Assembly (NCBI GenBank): GCA_002315625.1
Contig: DCHH01000118.1
Coordinates: 4,298-29,908 of the forward strand
Length of the DNA: 25,611 nt
Direction: 5' to 3'
Source: Bacteroidales bacterium UBA1757
Lineage (GTDB): Bacteria > Bacteroidota > Bacteroidia > Bacteroidales > UBA1402
The notes under the pieces: generated by a model
Seen by the model: the letters and a program-made list of their open reading frames with translations, nothing else
Told to the model about the DNA's origin: nothing
Database searches by the model: none
Shown here: positions 1-6,522 of the stretch, in pieces
Numbering within the stretch: the stretch's first letter is position 1
Layout of the letters: each line of letters starts with the position of its first letter
Translations under genes and position numbers: made by a program

Positions 1-22
1 GTCTCGCTTATGCGAAACTCAA
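1..22. repeat. Palindromic motif copy 1
   Basis: Bases 1-18 form an imperfect palindrome, GTCTCG-CTTATG-CGAAAC. Read on the minus strand, bases 9-22 give TTGAGTTTCGCATA, which is identical to bases 6455-6468 upstream of lysC. It lies downstream of a minus-strand -7 box (43-50), so it would fall in the leader of a gene outside the window to the left. Its role is unknown; a regulator site is one option. Confidence 0.4.
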
Positions 23-42
23 ATAATTGACTCTTGATTGTG

Positions 43-68
43 CAAATGTATCATTTTTCCGAAAAATG
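43..68 (-). promoter_or_regulatory. Minus-strand promoter with palindrome, for an off-window gene
   Basis: On the minus strand, 43-50 reads TACATTTG and fits the Bacteroidetes -7 consensus TAnnTTTG. Directly upstream of it is a 17-base palindrome, CATTTTTC-C-GAAAAATG (52-68). The placement suits an operator overlapping the promoter of a leftward gene outside the window. No convincing -33 element at the expected distance was seen. Confidence 0.4.
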
Positions 69-82
69 TGTTTGCAACCGAA

Positions 83-116
83 TAAAAAAAAGAGGATGAC
101 TACTTTGGTCATCCTC
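83..116 (-). terminator. Intrinsic terminator of the pectinacetylesterase-like gene
   Basis: The arms GAGGATGAC (92-100) and GTCATCCTC (108-116) form a 9-bp stem with a 7-base loop. On the minus strand the stem is followed by eight or more U residues (the A run at 83-91). It lies about 30 bases past the stop codon of the minus-strand gene. The opposite direction lacks a comparable U tract. Confidence 0.85.
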
Positions 117-143
117 CTTTTGATATTATGTTTTGAAAGTGGA

Positions 144-1277
144 TTAGAGCAGTTCGAGGCCGTAGGTGTTGATGTTGCCTTCGACGGCATCGTGGATCCA
201 CTTGGCAAAGCTGCCGTGGCCGCCCAGGTCCTGAAGCACTCTTGTATCAAATTCGATGGTGTGAAGTGTCACGCCCAATTCTTCATCGACGACATGGTCG
301 TTCCAGATGAAAAGGCCACCCTCTGGAATCTGCTCCTGGAATTCAGCAACCGTTGCCTTCAGATTGTTGTGGAAAGCGTCGAGGCTTTCGCGGTCGTTGA
401 GCCTTCTGACACCGGTGTCGAAATAGGTCTGGAACAAGGAGAGAGCCTGGTCGTAGGTCGATACGCCAAAGAGAATCTTTGCACTGGGTCTCTTCTGATG
501 CAGAGATTCCAGGCAGGAGAGCATAATATTGTCGCCTTCAATCTGGTTGCAAATGGCTTCCGGGGCTTTCCAGACATTCTTGGCCACATCGGCGCAGCCG
601 TCCCAGACAAGAAGGGAAGCATCGACGCAGACGGTGACGTTTTCGGTGTTGGGGAAGAGGCTGATTACGTCGTCGGAGAGGATGGAAGTGCCGAATCCGC
701 CGGCGCTGAAACCGGTGATAACCAGAGCTTCAGGTGTGCCGAGAAGGGGAAGGACCTGCTCCATGAATTTACGGTAGTTGGTATATCCGTGGTGGTGGAG
801 AATCTGTTTCTCCCCGTTGAGATCGGTGTATTCAAAATCGCCTGTTCCGCAGTGGAAGTCGCCCGTGGTGTAGGGGAGGAACAGGAAGGTCCAGCCATTG
901 AAGGGGTTGTCAACGCTGTCCTTTCCAAGAGTCTTCGGAAGGGTGTTGACAGTGCTCTGTTCAAAAAGGGAAATACGATCCATGTAATAAGAATCTTTCG
1001 TTACCGTACTTCCTCTTGCGGCTGAATATTCGTCAACGCTGACACCACCTCCACAGAACATCAGAAGAACCTTGTTTTCGCTGCCTTTCTTGAACAGGCC
1101 GCGCCACTGGTCTCCACGGGAATCAACGGCTCCTTCGGGGGCTACCTGATACCATTTGGAAACTTCGGGTGAACTATTGAGCATTTCCAGCGTGGAAAGC
1201 GTTTCTCCGCCTTGCTGTTTGTTGCCGCAAGCAGCCAACAGCAGGCACAATGAAATAAAAAGAATTGTTTTTTTCAT
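144..1277 (-). CDS. Pectinacetylesterase/Notum-family lipoprotein
   Basis: A 377-residue protein with a lipoprotein signal: KK, a hydrophobic stretch, then lipobox L-A-A-C with Cys17, so it is probably anchored to an outer or inner membrane lipid. It resembles the pectinacetylesterase (CE13, Notum-like) alpha/beta hydrolase family. Visible hallmarks are the oxyanion-type segment FCGGG (74-78), the nucleophile elbow GFSAGG with Ser191, an acidic candidate in VCVDAS (Asp219), and His354 in GGHGS near the C-terminus. Family members deacetylate pectin or other acylated polymers, but the substrate here cannot be read from sequence. The gene stands alone with its own -7 box and terminator, and there are no SusC/SusD or other glycan genes beside it. 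The start at 1277 gives the signal peptide directly. No Shine-Dalgarno sequence is visible, which is normal for this phylum. Confidence 0.75.
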   Translation of the reverse strand: MKKTILFISLCLLLAACGNKQQGGETLSTLEMLNSSPEVSKWYQVAPEGAVDSRGDQWRGLFKKGSENKVLLMFCGGGVSVDEYSAARGSTVTKDSYYMDRISLFEQSTVNTLPKTLGKDSVDNPFNGWTFLFLPYTTGDFHCGTGDFEYTDLNGEKQILHHHGYTNYRKFMEQVLPLLGTPEALVITGFSAGGFGTSILSDDVISLFPNTENVTVCVDASLLVWDGCADVAKNVWKAPEAICNQIEGDNIMLSCLESLHQKRPSAKILFGVSTYDQALSLFQTYFDTGVRRLNDRESLDAFHNNLKATVAEFQEQIPEGGLFIWNDHVVDEELGVTLHTIEFDTRVLQDLGGHGSFAKWIHDAVEGNINTYGLELL

Positions 1278-1297
1278 GATGATATATTTTTGTCCGA

Positions 1298-1305
1298 CAA
1301 AGGTA
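1298..1305 (-). promoter_or_regulatory. -7 promoter box of the pectinacetylesterase-like gene
   Basis: The minus strand reads TACCTTTG, matching TAnnTTTG, 20 bases upstream of the start codon. A -33 element is not clear. Confidence 0.6.
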
Positions 1306-1390
1306 CGGTTTTTTTAGGAAAATGTTTTTGCGATTCATGTGAACACGTCCATTATGAACCTGATTTTCGTCGGCAAAACAGGAAAATGAC

Positions 1391-1398
1391 TACTTTTG
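1391..1398 (+). promoter_or_regulatory. -7 promoter box of mnmA
   Basis: TACTTTTG matches the Bacteroidetes -7 consensus. Transcription should start near 1403-1405, giving a leader of about 66 bases before the mnmA ATG at 1470. This placement rules out the longer upstream in-frame start for mnmA. Confidence 0.6.
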
Positions 1399-1411
1399 CA
1401 GTGAGAATCTC

Positions 1412-1465
1412 ATGGCTGGAAAGATTGCCGGAGAGAAAATCTGTATTTGCATTCCGACTGCGTAA
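1412..1465 (+). other. Possible 17-codon upstream ORF in the mnmA leader
   Basis: An ATG 14 bases after the -7 box opens a 17-residue frame (MAGKIAGEKICICIPTA) that stops at 1463-1465, 4 bases before the mnmA ATG. It is out of frame with mnmA. Whether it is translated is unknown; the tight coupling is the only argument for it. Confidence 0.2.
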
Positions 1466-1469
1466 CAAT

Positions 1470-2717
1470 ATGAAGGAAAAGGTGGTTTTGGGCTTGTCTG
1501 GAGGGGTGGATTCCAGTGTGGCGGCGTACCTGCTGAAGGAGCAAGGGTACGATGTCATTGGAGTCTATATGATTAACTGGAAGGATACTGTCGGTACCCT
1601 TTCTGGGGCTTGTCCTTACGAAGAGGACGTTCTCATTGCCGAACTGGTGGCCCGAAAACTGGATATTCCATTCAAGGTGGTCGATTTGAGCGAGACCTAC
1701 CGGCATCAGGTGGTCGATTACATGTTTTCGGAATACGAGAAGGGGCGGACACCCAATCCCGATGTGCTGTGTAACCGAGAAATCAAGTTCGATGCTTTTC
1801 TCAAGGCGGCCGAGGAGCTGGGGGCCGACAAAATCGCAACGGGCCACTATTGCCGGTGCGATTCGGTGGAGACCCCTTCCGGCCGGCAATACCGTTTGCT
1901 GGCGGGGAGTGACCCAAACAAAGACCAGTCGTATTTCCTTTGCCAGCTTTCTCAGGCGCAACTCTCGAAAGCCCTTTTCCCTGTGGGAGATTTGCTTAAA
2001 CCGGAGGTTCGGAGAATTGCTGCAGAGTTGGGATTGGCTACAGCGCAAAAACGTGATTCTCAGGGAATTTGCTTTGTAGGAAAGGTCGATTTGCCGGTTT
2101 TCCTGCAGCAGAAACTTGCATCCAAAGAGGGGAATATCGTTGAAATTCCTGCAAATTTCAAGGCTTACGGAAGGGCTTATCCTGAGGAGTTGCATGCCCG
2201 TCTGGAGAAGCAGTCGCGTCCGTATTACTACCGGCTGAAGGACGGGAAAGTGCTTGGCCGTCATGAGGGGGCACATTTTTATACTATCGGGCAGCGTAAG
2301 GGACTCCATATCGGAGGGACTGAAAAGCCTATGTATGTAATTGCTACTGACGTAGTTAACAATATTCTTTTCATGGGACGCGGGGATGAGCATCCTGGGC
2401 TTTTCCGCAAGACGCTCTTTATTGCTTCTGACGAGATTCACTGGATTCGGCCCGACAGGGAGATTGTGGCTAAGGTGGAACCTCAGGATTCAGTGCAGGG
2501 TTCTGTGCAGGATGTGTCGAGGGTGGTGGAGCCTGCTGTCTGTCGTTGTCAGGTGCGCATTCGTTATCGCCAGCCCCTTCAGTGGGCAACCCTCTACCGC
2601 TATCCGGAAGGGCTTTTCATCGACTTCGACGAGCCTCAGAAGAGCATCACTGCCGGGCAGTTTGCCGCATGGTACGATGGCGAGGAACTGGTCGGTTCGG
2701 GAACCATTGCGGGGTGA
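1470..2717 (+). CDS. mnmA: tRNA-specific 2-thiouridylase MnmA
   Basis: This 415-residue cytosolic enzyme installs the 2-thio group on U34 of Lys, Glu and Gln tRNAs, using ATP and a sulfur relay. The P-loop-like motif SGGVDSS (10-16) is at the N-terminus. The two catalytic cysteines of the family are present: Cys101 in DVLCNREIKF and Cys201 in GICFVGK. The region GHYCR and the C-terminal beta-barrel with YTIGQRKG also fit. An in-frame extension reaches back to 1290, but it spans the -7 box at 1391-1398 and lacks family similarity, so the ATG at 1470 is used. It is longer than the E. coli enzyme (about 370 residues) because of inserted stretches in the central and C-terminal parts. Downstream are intergenic repeats and a new promoter, so it appears to be transcribed alone. 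Confidence 0.95.
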   Translation: MKEKVVLGLSGGVDSSVAAYLLKEQGYDVIGVYMINWKDTVGTLSGACPYEEDVLIAELVARKLDIPFKVVDLSETYRHQVVDYMFSEYEKGRTPNPDVLCNREIKFDAFLKAAEELGADKIATGHYCRCDSVETPSGRQYRLLAGSDPNKDQSYFLCQLSQAQLSKALFPVGDLLKPEVRRIAAELGLATAQKRDSQGICFVGKVDLPVFLQQKLASKEGNIVEIPANFKAYGRAYPEELHARLEKQSRPYYYRLKDGKVLGRHEGAHFYTIGQRKGLHIGGTEKPMYVIATDVVNNILFMGRGDEHPGLFRKTLFIASDEIHWIRPDREIVAKVEPQDSVQGSVQDVSRVVEPAVCRCQVRIRYRQPLQWATLYRYPEGLFIDFDEPQKSITAGQFAAWYDGEELVGSGTIAG

Positions 2718-2744
2718 CGGACGGCAGCAGTAGTGCATTATTAA

Positions 2745-2773
2745 GGGATCCCGGGTCAAGCCCGGGATGACGG
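2745..2773 (+). repeat. Palindromic intergenic repeat, copy A
   Basis: The 29-base element has arms ATCCCGGG (2748-2755) and CCCGGGAT (2761-2768) around TCAAG, followed by GACGG. It shares its frame with the copy at 3503-3531, but the arm bases differ and remain complementary. Confidence 0.75.
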
Positions 2774-2780
2774 AAGGGTG

Positions 2781-2808
2781 CGTCATGCTGAACTTGATTC
2801 GGCATCTC
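2781..2808 (-). repeat. Palindromic intergenic repeat, copy B (inverted)
   Basis: The arms ATGCTGAA (2785-2792) and TTCGGCAT (2798-2805) surround CTTGA, which is TCAAG on the minus strand. Read on the minus strand it lines up with copies A and C, with one G-U type pair in the stem. It lies 7 bases from copy A in the opposite orientation. Confidence 0.7.
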
Positions 2809-2831
2809 GTGTTATTTTGACAAAAAACTCG

Positions 2832-2839
2832 TACCTTTG
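2832..2839 (+). promoter_or_regulatory. -7 promoter box of the his-ftsE operon
   Basis: TACCTTTG lies 51 bases before the hisH start codon and directly after the repeat pair. It is the only good -7 match before hisH. The his genes that follow have short gaps, so this probably drives hisH through ftsE. Confidence 0.6.
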
Positions 2840-2890
2840 CACCCAAGATAGAGACTGCTGTAGCCCACAGTTTCCTCTCTTTGAAAAACG

Positions 2891-3493
2891 ATGGAAGTAG
2901 CAATTGTCAAGTACAATGCCGGCAATGTGGTGTCGGTTGTCAACGCCCTGAAAAGGGTGGGGGTCGATCCCGTCCTGACCGATGATGAAAAAGTGTTGAG
3001 GGGTGCGGACAGGGTAATCTTTCCCGGTGTCGGTGAGGCTTCAACGACTATGGCATATTTGCGGGAACACCGTCTTGACTCTCTGATTATCAGTCTGAAA
3101 CGGCCGGTTCTTGGCATTTGTATCGGCATGCAGCTGATGTGCCGTCACTCCGAGGAGGGCGATGTCGATTGCCTTGGCATATTTGATACCGATGTCAGAC
3201 GCTTTCCGCAGGCTATGCTTGAGGAAGGGTCTCGTCTCAAGGTGCCGCAGATGGGTTGGAATACTATTCATCATCTCCGCGGGCCGTTGTTTGATGCTTC
3301 GACTGAGGGCAAGTATGTCTATTATGTGCATGGGTATTATGCTGAGCGGTGCGGGCAGACGGTTGCCGAGTCTGATTATGGGCTGAGGTATTCGGCTGCT
3401 TTGCAGAAGGATAACTTCTATGCTGTCCAGTTCCATCCGGAGAAGAGCGCTTTGGTGGGGGAAGAGATTTTGAGGCGGTTTATTGATATGTGA
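2891..3493 (+). CDS. hisH: Imidazole glycerol phosphate synthase, glutaminase subunit HisH
   Basis: This 200-residue class I glutamine amidotransferase releases ammonia from glutamine and channels it to HisF, making IGP and AICAR in histidine synthesis. The catalytic triad is visible: Cys77 in GICIGMQL, and His182 and Glu184 in FHPEKS. The PGVGEA segment (45-50) corresponds to the family oxyanion-hole region. Length is normal for HisH. The ATG at 2891 begins directly with the beta strand VAIVKYNAGN. It is the first gene of a hisH-hisA-hisF-hisIE run; hisG, hisD, hisC and hisB are not in this window. Confidence 0.96.
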   Translation: MEVAIVKYNAGNVVSVVNALKRVGVDPVLTDDEKVLRGADRVIFPGVGEASTTMAYLREHRLDSLIISLKRPVLGICIGMQLMCRHSEEGDVDCLGIFDTDVRRFPQAMLEEGSRLKVPQMGWNTIHHLRGPLFDASTEGKYVYYVHGYYAERCGQTVAESDYGLRYSAALQKDNFYAVQFHPEKSALVGEEILRRFIDM

Positions 3494-3502
3494 CAGAAAC
3501 AA

Positions 3503-3531
3503 GGGATCCTGAATCAAGTTCAGGATGACGG
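3503..3531 (+). repeat. Palindromic intergenic repeat, copy C
   Basis: The arms ATCCTGAA (3506-3513) and TTCAGGAT (3519-3526) surround TCAAG, followed by GACGG. It lies in the 62-base gap between hisH and hisA, inside an apparent operon, so the hairpin would be present in the mRNA. There is no U tract, so it is unlikely to be a plain terminator. Confidence 0.75.
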
Positions 3532-3555
3532 ATAAGAAGGGCAAAGGAAGATTTT

Positions 3556-4296
3556 ATGGAATTGATTCCGGCTATAGATTTGATTGAGGGTCGCTGTGTA
3601 AGGCTGACGCAGGGAGACTATGCCCAGCGCAAAGTCTATGACGAACATCCGCTGGAGGTGGCAAAAGCCTTTGAACAGCATGGTGTCAAGCGTCTTCATG
3701 TAGTCGATTTGGATGGTGCGAAGGCACAGCATATCGTCAACTGGAAGGTGCTGGAGACCTTGACAGCCCAGACCGGTCTGACTGTCGATTTTGGCGGCGG
3801 TCTCAAGAGCGATGATGACCTCAGAATTGCTTTCGAGTGCGGTGCCTCAATGGTGACAGGCGGGAGCATAGCAGTCCGCAGGCCCGATATTTTCCGCTCA
3901 TGGCTTCTCCAGTATGGTAACGAAAGAATAATCCTCGGTGCGGATGTGCGTGATGAGAAAATCTCCGTTTCCGGGTGGACCGAGACCACAGAGTGTTCAA
4001 TCGAAGACTTTTTGACGGCATATATCACTGAAGGACGCTCTGTCAAGGTCAGAAAGGTGATATGCACCGATATAAGCCGTGACGGAATGTTGCAGGGGCC
4101 GTCGGTTGCCCTTTACCGCAGACTGCAGGCACAATTCCCTGATATGTACCTGATTGCAAGCGGGGGAGTCTCTTCGATGGCCGACATCCTTGAGCTTGAA
4201 CAGGCGGGGCTGCCGGCCGTGATTTTCGGAAAAGCCATCTATGAAGGGCGGATTACGCTAAAGGATATTGAACGCTTTATCGTCGGTACTGAATAG
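3556..4296 (+). CDS. hisA: Phosphoribosylformimino-5-aminoimidazole carboxamide ribotide isomerase HisA
   Basis: This 246-residue (beta/alpha)8-barrel enzyme catalyses the Amadori rearrangement of ProFAR to PRFAR, the HisF substrate. The two catalytic aspartates of the family are visible: Asp8 in IPAIDLIEG and Asp130 in LGADVRD. The phosphate-binding segments DFGGGL (78-83) and the later SGGV segment are intact. Length is standard. It follows hisH after 62 bases containing a palindromic repeat, and precedes hisF by 15 bases, which suggests one transcript. Confidence 0.96.
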   Translation: MELIPAIDLIEGRCVRLTQGDYAQRKVYDEHPLEVAKAFEQHGVKRLHVVDLDGAKAQHIVNWKVLETLTAQTGLTVDFGGGLKSDDDLRIAFECGASMVTGGSIAVRRPDIFRSWLLQYGNERIILGADVRDEKISVSGWTETTECSIEDFLTAYITEGRSVKVRKVICTDISRDGMLQGPSVALYRRLQAQFPDMYLIASGGVSSMADILELEQAGLPAVIFGKAIYEGRITLKDIERFIVGTE

Positions 4297-4311
4297 AAAA
4301 CGGATAGTAAT

Positions 4312-5067
4312 ATGTTGGCCAAGAGAATAATACCTTGTTTGGATGTGAAGGACGGGCAGACCGTAAAGGGGGTGAACTTCGTCCAGCTCCGTAGGGCGGG
4401 CGACCCGGTGGAAATGGGTGAAGCCTACAGCTGTGCCGGGGCCGACGAACTGGTATATCTCGACATCACTGCCTCAAGCGACGGACGGCGTACCTTTACC
4501 GAACTGGTTCGGGAGATTGCCGCACACATTTCCATTCCGTTCACCGTCGGTGGTGGCATCAACGATATCCATGACATCGAGAGGCTTCTTAATGCAGGGG
4601 CTGACAAGGCTTCGGTCAATTCGGCTGCCATCCGTAACCCTGAGTTAATCAACGATATAGCCCATAACTTCGGCTCGCAGATGTGTGTGCTCGCAATTGA
4701 TGCCCACCTTGAAGATGACGGCCGCTGGCGCTGTTACGTGAACGGAGGCAGGAAGGCTACTGACCGTGAGCTGCTCGAATGGGCACTGGAAGGCCAGGAG
4801 CGTGGGGCAGGGGAGATTCTCTTTACCAGCATGGACCACGACGGGGTGAAGCAAGGGTATGCAAATGAGGCACTTGCCATGCTCAGTGACCGTCTGGACA
4901 TACCTGTCATCGCATCCGGAGGGGCTGGGACAATGGAACATTTCCGTGATGCATTCATAAAGGGACATGCCGATGCCGCACTGGCTGCCAGCGTGTTCCA
5001 TTTCGGGGAGATTGCAATCCCTGACTTGAAGCATTACCTCGCTGGTGAAGGGATAACTGTAAGATAA
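4312..5067 (+). CDS. hisF: Imidazole glycerol phosphate synthase, cyclase subunit HisF
   Basis: This 251-residue barrel is the cyclase half of IGP synthase and partner of HisH. The catalytic pair is present: Asp11 in PCLDVKDG and Asp130 in LAIDAH. Phosphate-binding glycines lie in TVGGGI (78-83) and IASGGAG near the C-terminus. Length matches the family norm of about 250. It starts 15 bases after hisA and 18 bases before hisIE. Confidence 0.97.
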   Translation: MLAKRIIPCLDVKDGQTVKGVNFVQLRRAGDPVEMGEAYSCAGADELVYLDITASSDGRRTFTELVREIAAHISIPFTVGGGINDIHDIERLLNAGADKASVNSAAIRNPELINDIAHNFGSQMCVLAIDAHLEDDGRWRCYVNGGRKATDRELLEWALEGQERGAGEILFTSMDHDGVKQGYANEALAMLSDRLDIPVIASGGAGTMEHFRDAFIKGHADAALAASVFHFGEIAIPDLKHYLAGEGITVR

Positions 5068-5085
5068 ATCATTATATAACATACT

Positions 5086-5715
5086 ATGAATCTGAATTTT
5101 GAAAAACTTGGCGGATTAGTTCCGGCCGTTGTTCAGGACAATGAGACAAACCGTGTGCTGATGGTGGGCTTCATGAATCAGGAAGCATTGGAAAAGACTC
5201 AGCAGACCAGTCTGGTAACGTTTTACAGCCGCACACGCGAGTGTCTGTGGACAAAGGGCGAGACTTCTGGCAACTATCTGCATGTGGTGGATATTCTTGA
5301 GGACTGTGACCACGATACTTTACTTATCAAGGCAAAACCTGACGGGCCGGTCTGTCATGAGGGGTGGGACACTTGCTTCCATGAGGATAATTCAGCCCCC
5401 GGCAAGAATGCAACTATCGATGAGATTGGCGATTATGAGTTCATAGACTACCTGCAGAAATTTATCGGCCGCCGTTTCAAGGAGATGCCTTCTGGCTCCT
5501 ATACGACTTCGCTTTTCAAGTCGGGAGTCAACCGCATGGCTCAGAAGGTCGGCGAAGAGGCCGTTGAGACGGTTATTGAGGCTATTGACGGCAACGACGA
5601 GCGCTTCATCTATGAGGCGTCCGATTTGCTGTATCACCTTATAGTATTGCTCACATCCAAGGGCTATAGTCTGGATGACCTTGGCAAGGAACTGAAAACC
5701 AGACATAGAGGCTGA
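5086..5715 (+). CDS. hisIE: Bifunctional phosphoribosyl-AMP cyclohydrolase/phosphoribosyl-ATP pyrophosphatase HisIE
   Basis: This 209-residue fusion enzyme performs steps 2 and 3 of histidine synthesis. The N-terminal HisI half (about 1-105) carries the metal sites: Asp73, Asp75 and Asp77 for magnesium, and Cys74, Cys90 and Cys97 for zinc, with the family 16- and 7-residue spacing. The motif KGETSGN (57-63) is also typical. The C-terminal HisE half (about 115-209) has the all-alpha MazG-like signature KVGEEAVE followed by EASDLLYH. The HisI-HisE order is standard for bifunctional enzymes. The stop codon is only 2 bases before the next gene, so hisIE and the ABC ATPase gene are very likely co-transcribed. 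Confidence 0.96.
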   Translation: MNLNFEKLGGLVPAVVQDNETNRVLMVGFMNQEALEKTQQTSLVTFYSRTRECLWTKGETSGNYLHVVDILEDCDHDTLLIKAKPDGPVCHEGWDTCFHEDNSAPGKNATIDEIGDYEFIDYLQKFIGRRFKEMPSGSYTTSLFKSGVNRMAQKVGEEAVETVIEAIDGNDERFIYEASDLLYHLIVLLTSKGYSLDDLGKELKTRHRG

Positions 5716-5717
5716 TT

Positions 5718-6410
5718 ATGGAGACTCCTTTGATTTCATATCGCAATGTTGACGTGTTAAATGACTGCAACGTTGTCCTGAAGAATCTCTCATTCGACGT
5801 GAACGGGGGCGAATTTGTCTATCTGACCGGAAAGGTAGGTACAGGTAAGACCAGTCTGCTCAAAACGATTTATGCTGAGATTAAATTGCAGGGAGGTGTC
5901 GGATCGGATGTTGAGCCCATGGCCAGGGTGTTTGATTATGACCTGCTTCATATCAAGAAGAAAAAAATTCAGGAACTGCGGCGCCAGTTGGGAATTGCCT
6001 TTCAGGACTTCCGTTTATTGGATTACTGTACCGTGCATGATAACTTGAAGTTTGTCCTTGGGGCTACCGGTTGGAAGAACAGGGATGAAATAGTATCGCG
6101 TATTGGCGAGGTGCTGGAGCGGGTCGGTATGGAAAGCAAGGGGTACAAGATGCCGAATGAGCTTTCCGGTGGCGAGCAGCAGCGTATTGTCATTGCCCGT
6201 GCATTGCTCAACAAGCCCAAAATAATACTGGCAGACGAGCCTACCGGTAACCTTGACCCTGTAACCAGTGATTCAATTGTGCAACTGCTACACGATATCA
6301 GCCAGAAGGGCACTACGGTGCTGATGACTACTCACAATATGTCGTTCCTTGCCAAGTATCCGGGACGGCAGTGGATTTTTGAGGGGCAACGGCTTACTGA
6401 GAAGTTGTGA
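5718..6410 (+). CDS. ftsE: FtsE-like ABC transporter ATP-binding protein
   Basis: This 230-residue ABC ATPase has Walker A GKVGTGKT (38-45), Q-loop Gln96, signature LSGGEQ (149-154), Walker B IILADEP (169-175) and a switch histidine in TTHN. The Walker A variant KVGTGKTS and the FQDFRLL Q-loop region are typical of Bacteroidetes FtsE, the ATPase that pairs with FtsX to control peptidoglycan hydrolases at the septum. No ftsX gene is in the window, so the assignment rests on sequence resemblance; a LolD/MacB-type ATPase is the alternative. It begins 2 bases after hisIE, an operon partner unrelated by pathway. An Asp/Glu-containing stretch after Walker A (60-80) is somewhat longer than in minimal FtsE. 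Confidence 0.8.
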   Translation: METPLISYRNVDVLNDCNVVLKNLSFDVNGGEFVYLTGKVGTGKTSLLKTIYAEIKLQGGVGSDVEPMARVFDYDLLHIKKKKIQELRRQLGIAFQDFRLLDYCTVHDNLKFVLGATGWKNRDEIVSRIGEVLERVGMESKGYKMPNELSGGEQQRIVIARALLNKPKIILADEPTGNLDPVTSDSIVQLLHDISQKGTTVLMTTHNMSFLAKYPGRQWIFEGQRLTEKL

Positions 6411-6411
6411 G

Positions 6412-6432
6412 CCGTTCAGGATGACGGTTTTT
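6412..6432 (+). terminator. Weak terminator candidate after ftsE
   Basis: CCGT (6412-6415) can pair with ACGG (6424-6427), followed by five T residues. The loop carries TTCAGGATGACGG (6415-6427), which equals the right half of the palindromic repeat at 3503-3531. It may be a decayed repeat reused as a terminator. The stem is only 4 bp. Confidence 0.4.
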
Positions 6433-6454
6433 AAATGAATTGATTTTGAAGAAT

Positions 6455-6476
6455 TTGAGTTTCGCATATACGAAAC
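6455..6476 (+). repeat. Palindromic motif copy 2, upstream of lysC
   Basis: GTTTCG-CATATA-CGAAAC (6459-6476) is a near-perfect 18-base palindrome, preceded by TTGA. The first 14 bases of this block match the minus strand of 9-22. A related GCGAAACTTGA follows at 6504-6514, just before lysC. The placement between ftsE and lysC fits an operator, but no regulator is identified. Confidence 0.45.
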
Positions 6477-6522
6477 TTCCGAATATCAATAAAGTATTTA
6501 CTTGCGAAACTTGAGCGAAATT

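Noticed and set aside
27..1025. 332-residue plus-strand reading frame
   Set aside because: It is antisense to the pectinacetylesterase-like gene, which has a lipobox, a full catalytic set, a promoter and a terminator. The plus frame has no recognisable domain.
1290..1469. 60-codon in-frame extension of MnmA
   Set aside because: The -7 box at 1391-1398 lies inside it, and MnmA proteins begin a few residues before SGGVDSS.
1410..2441. 343-residue minus-strand frame opposite mnmA
   Set aside because: mnmA carries all family motifs. The antisense frame is Cys/His/Arg-rich with no family resemblance, as expected of a shadow frame.
3503..3531. Transcription terminator between hisH and hisA
   Set aside because: The hairpin lacks a U tract, and its sequence matches repeats elsewhere, so it is called a repeat element instead.
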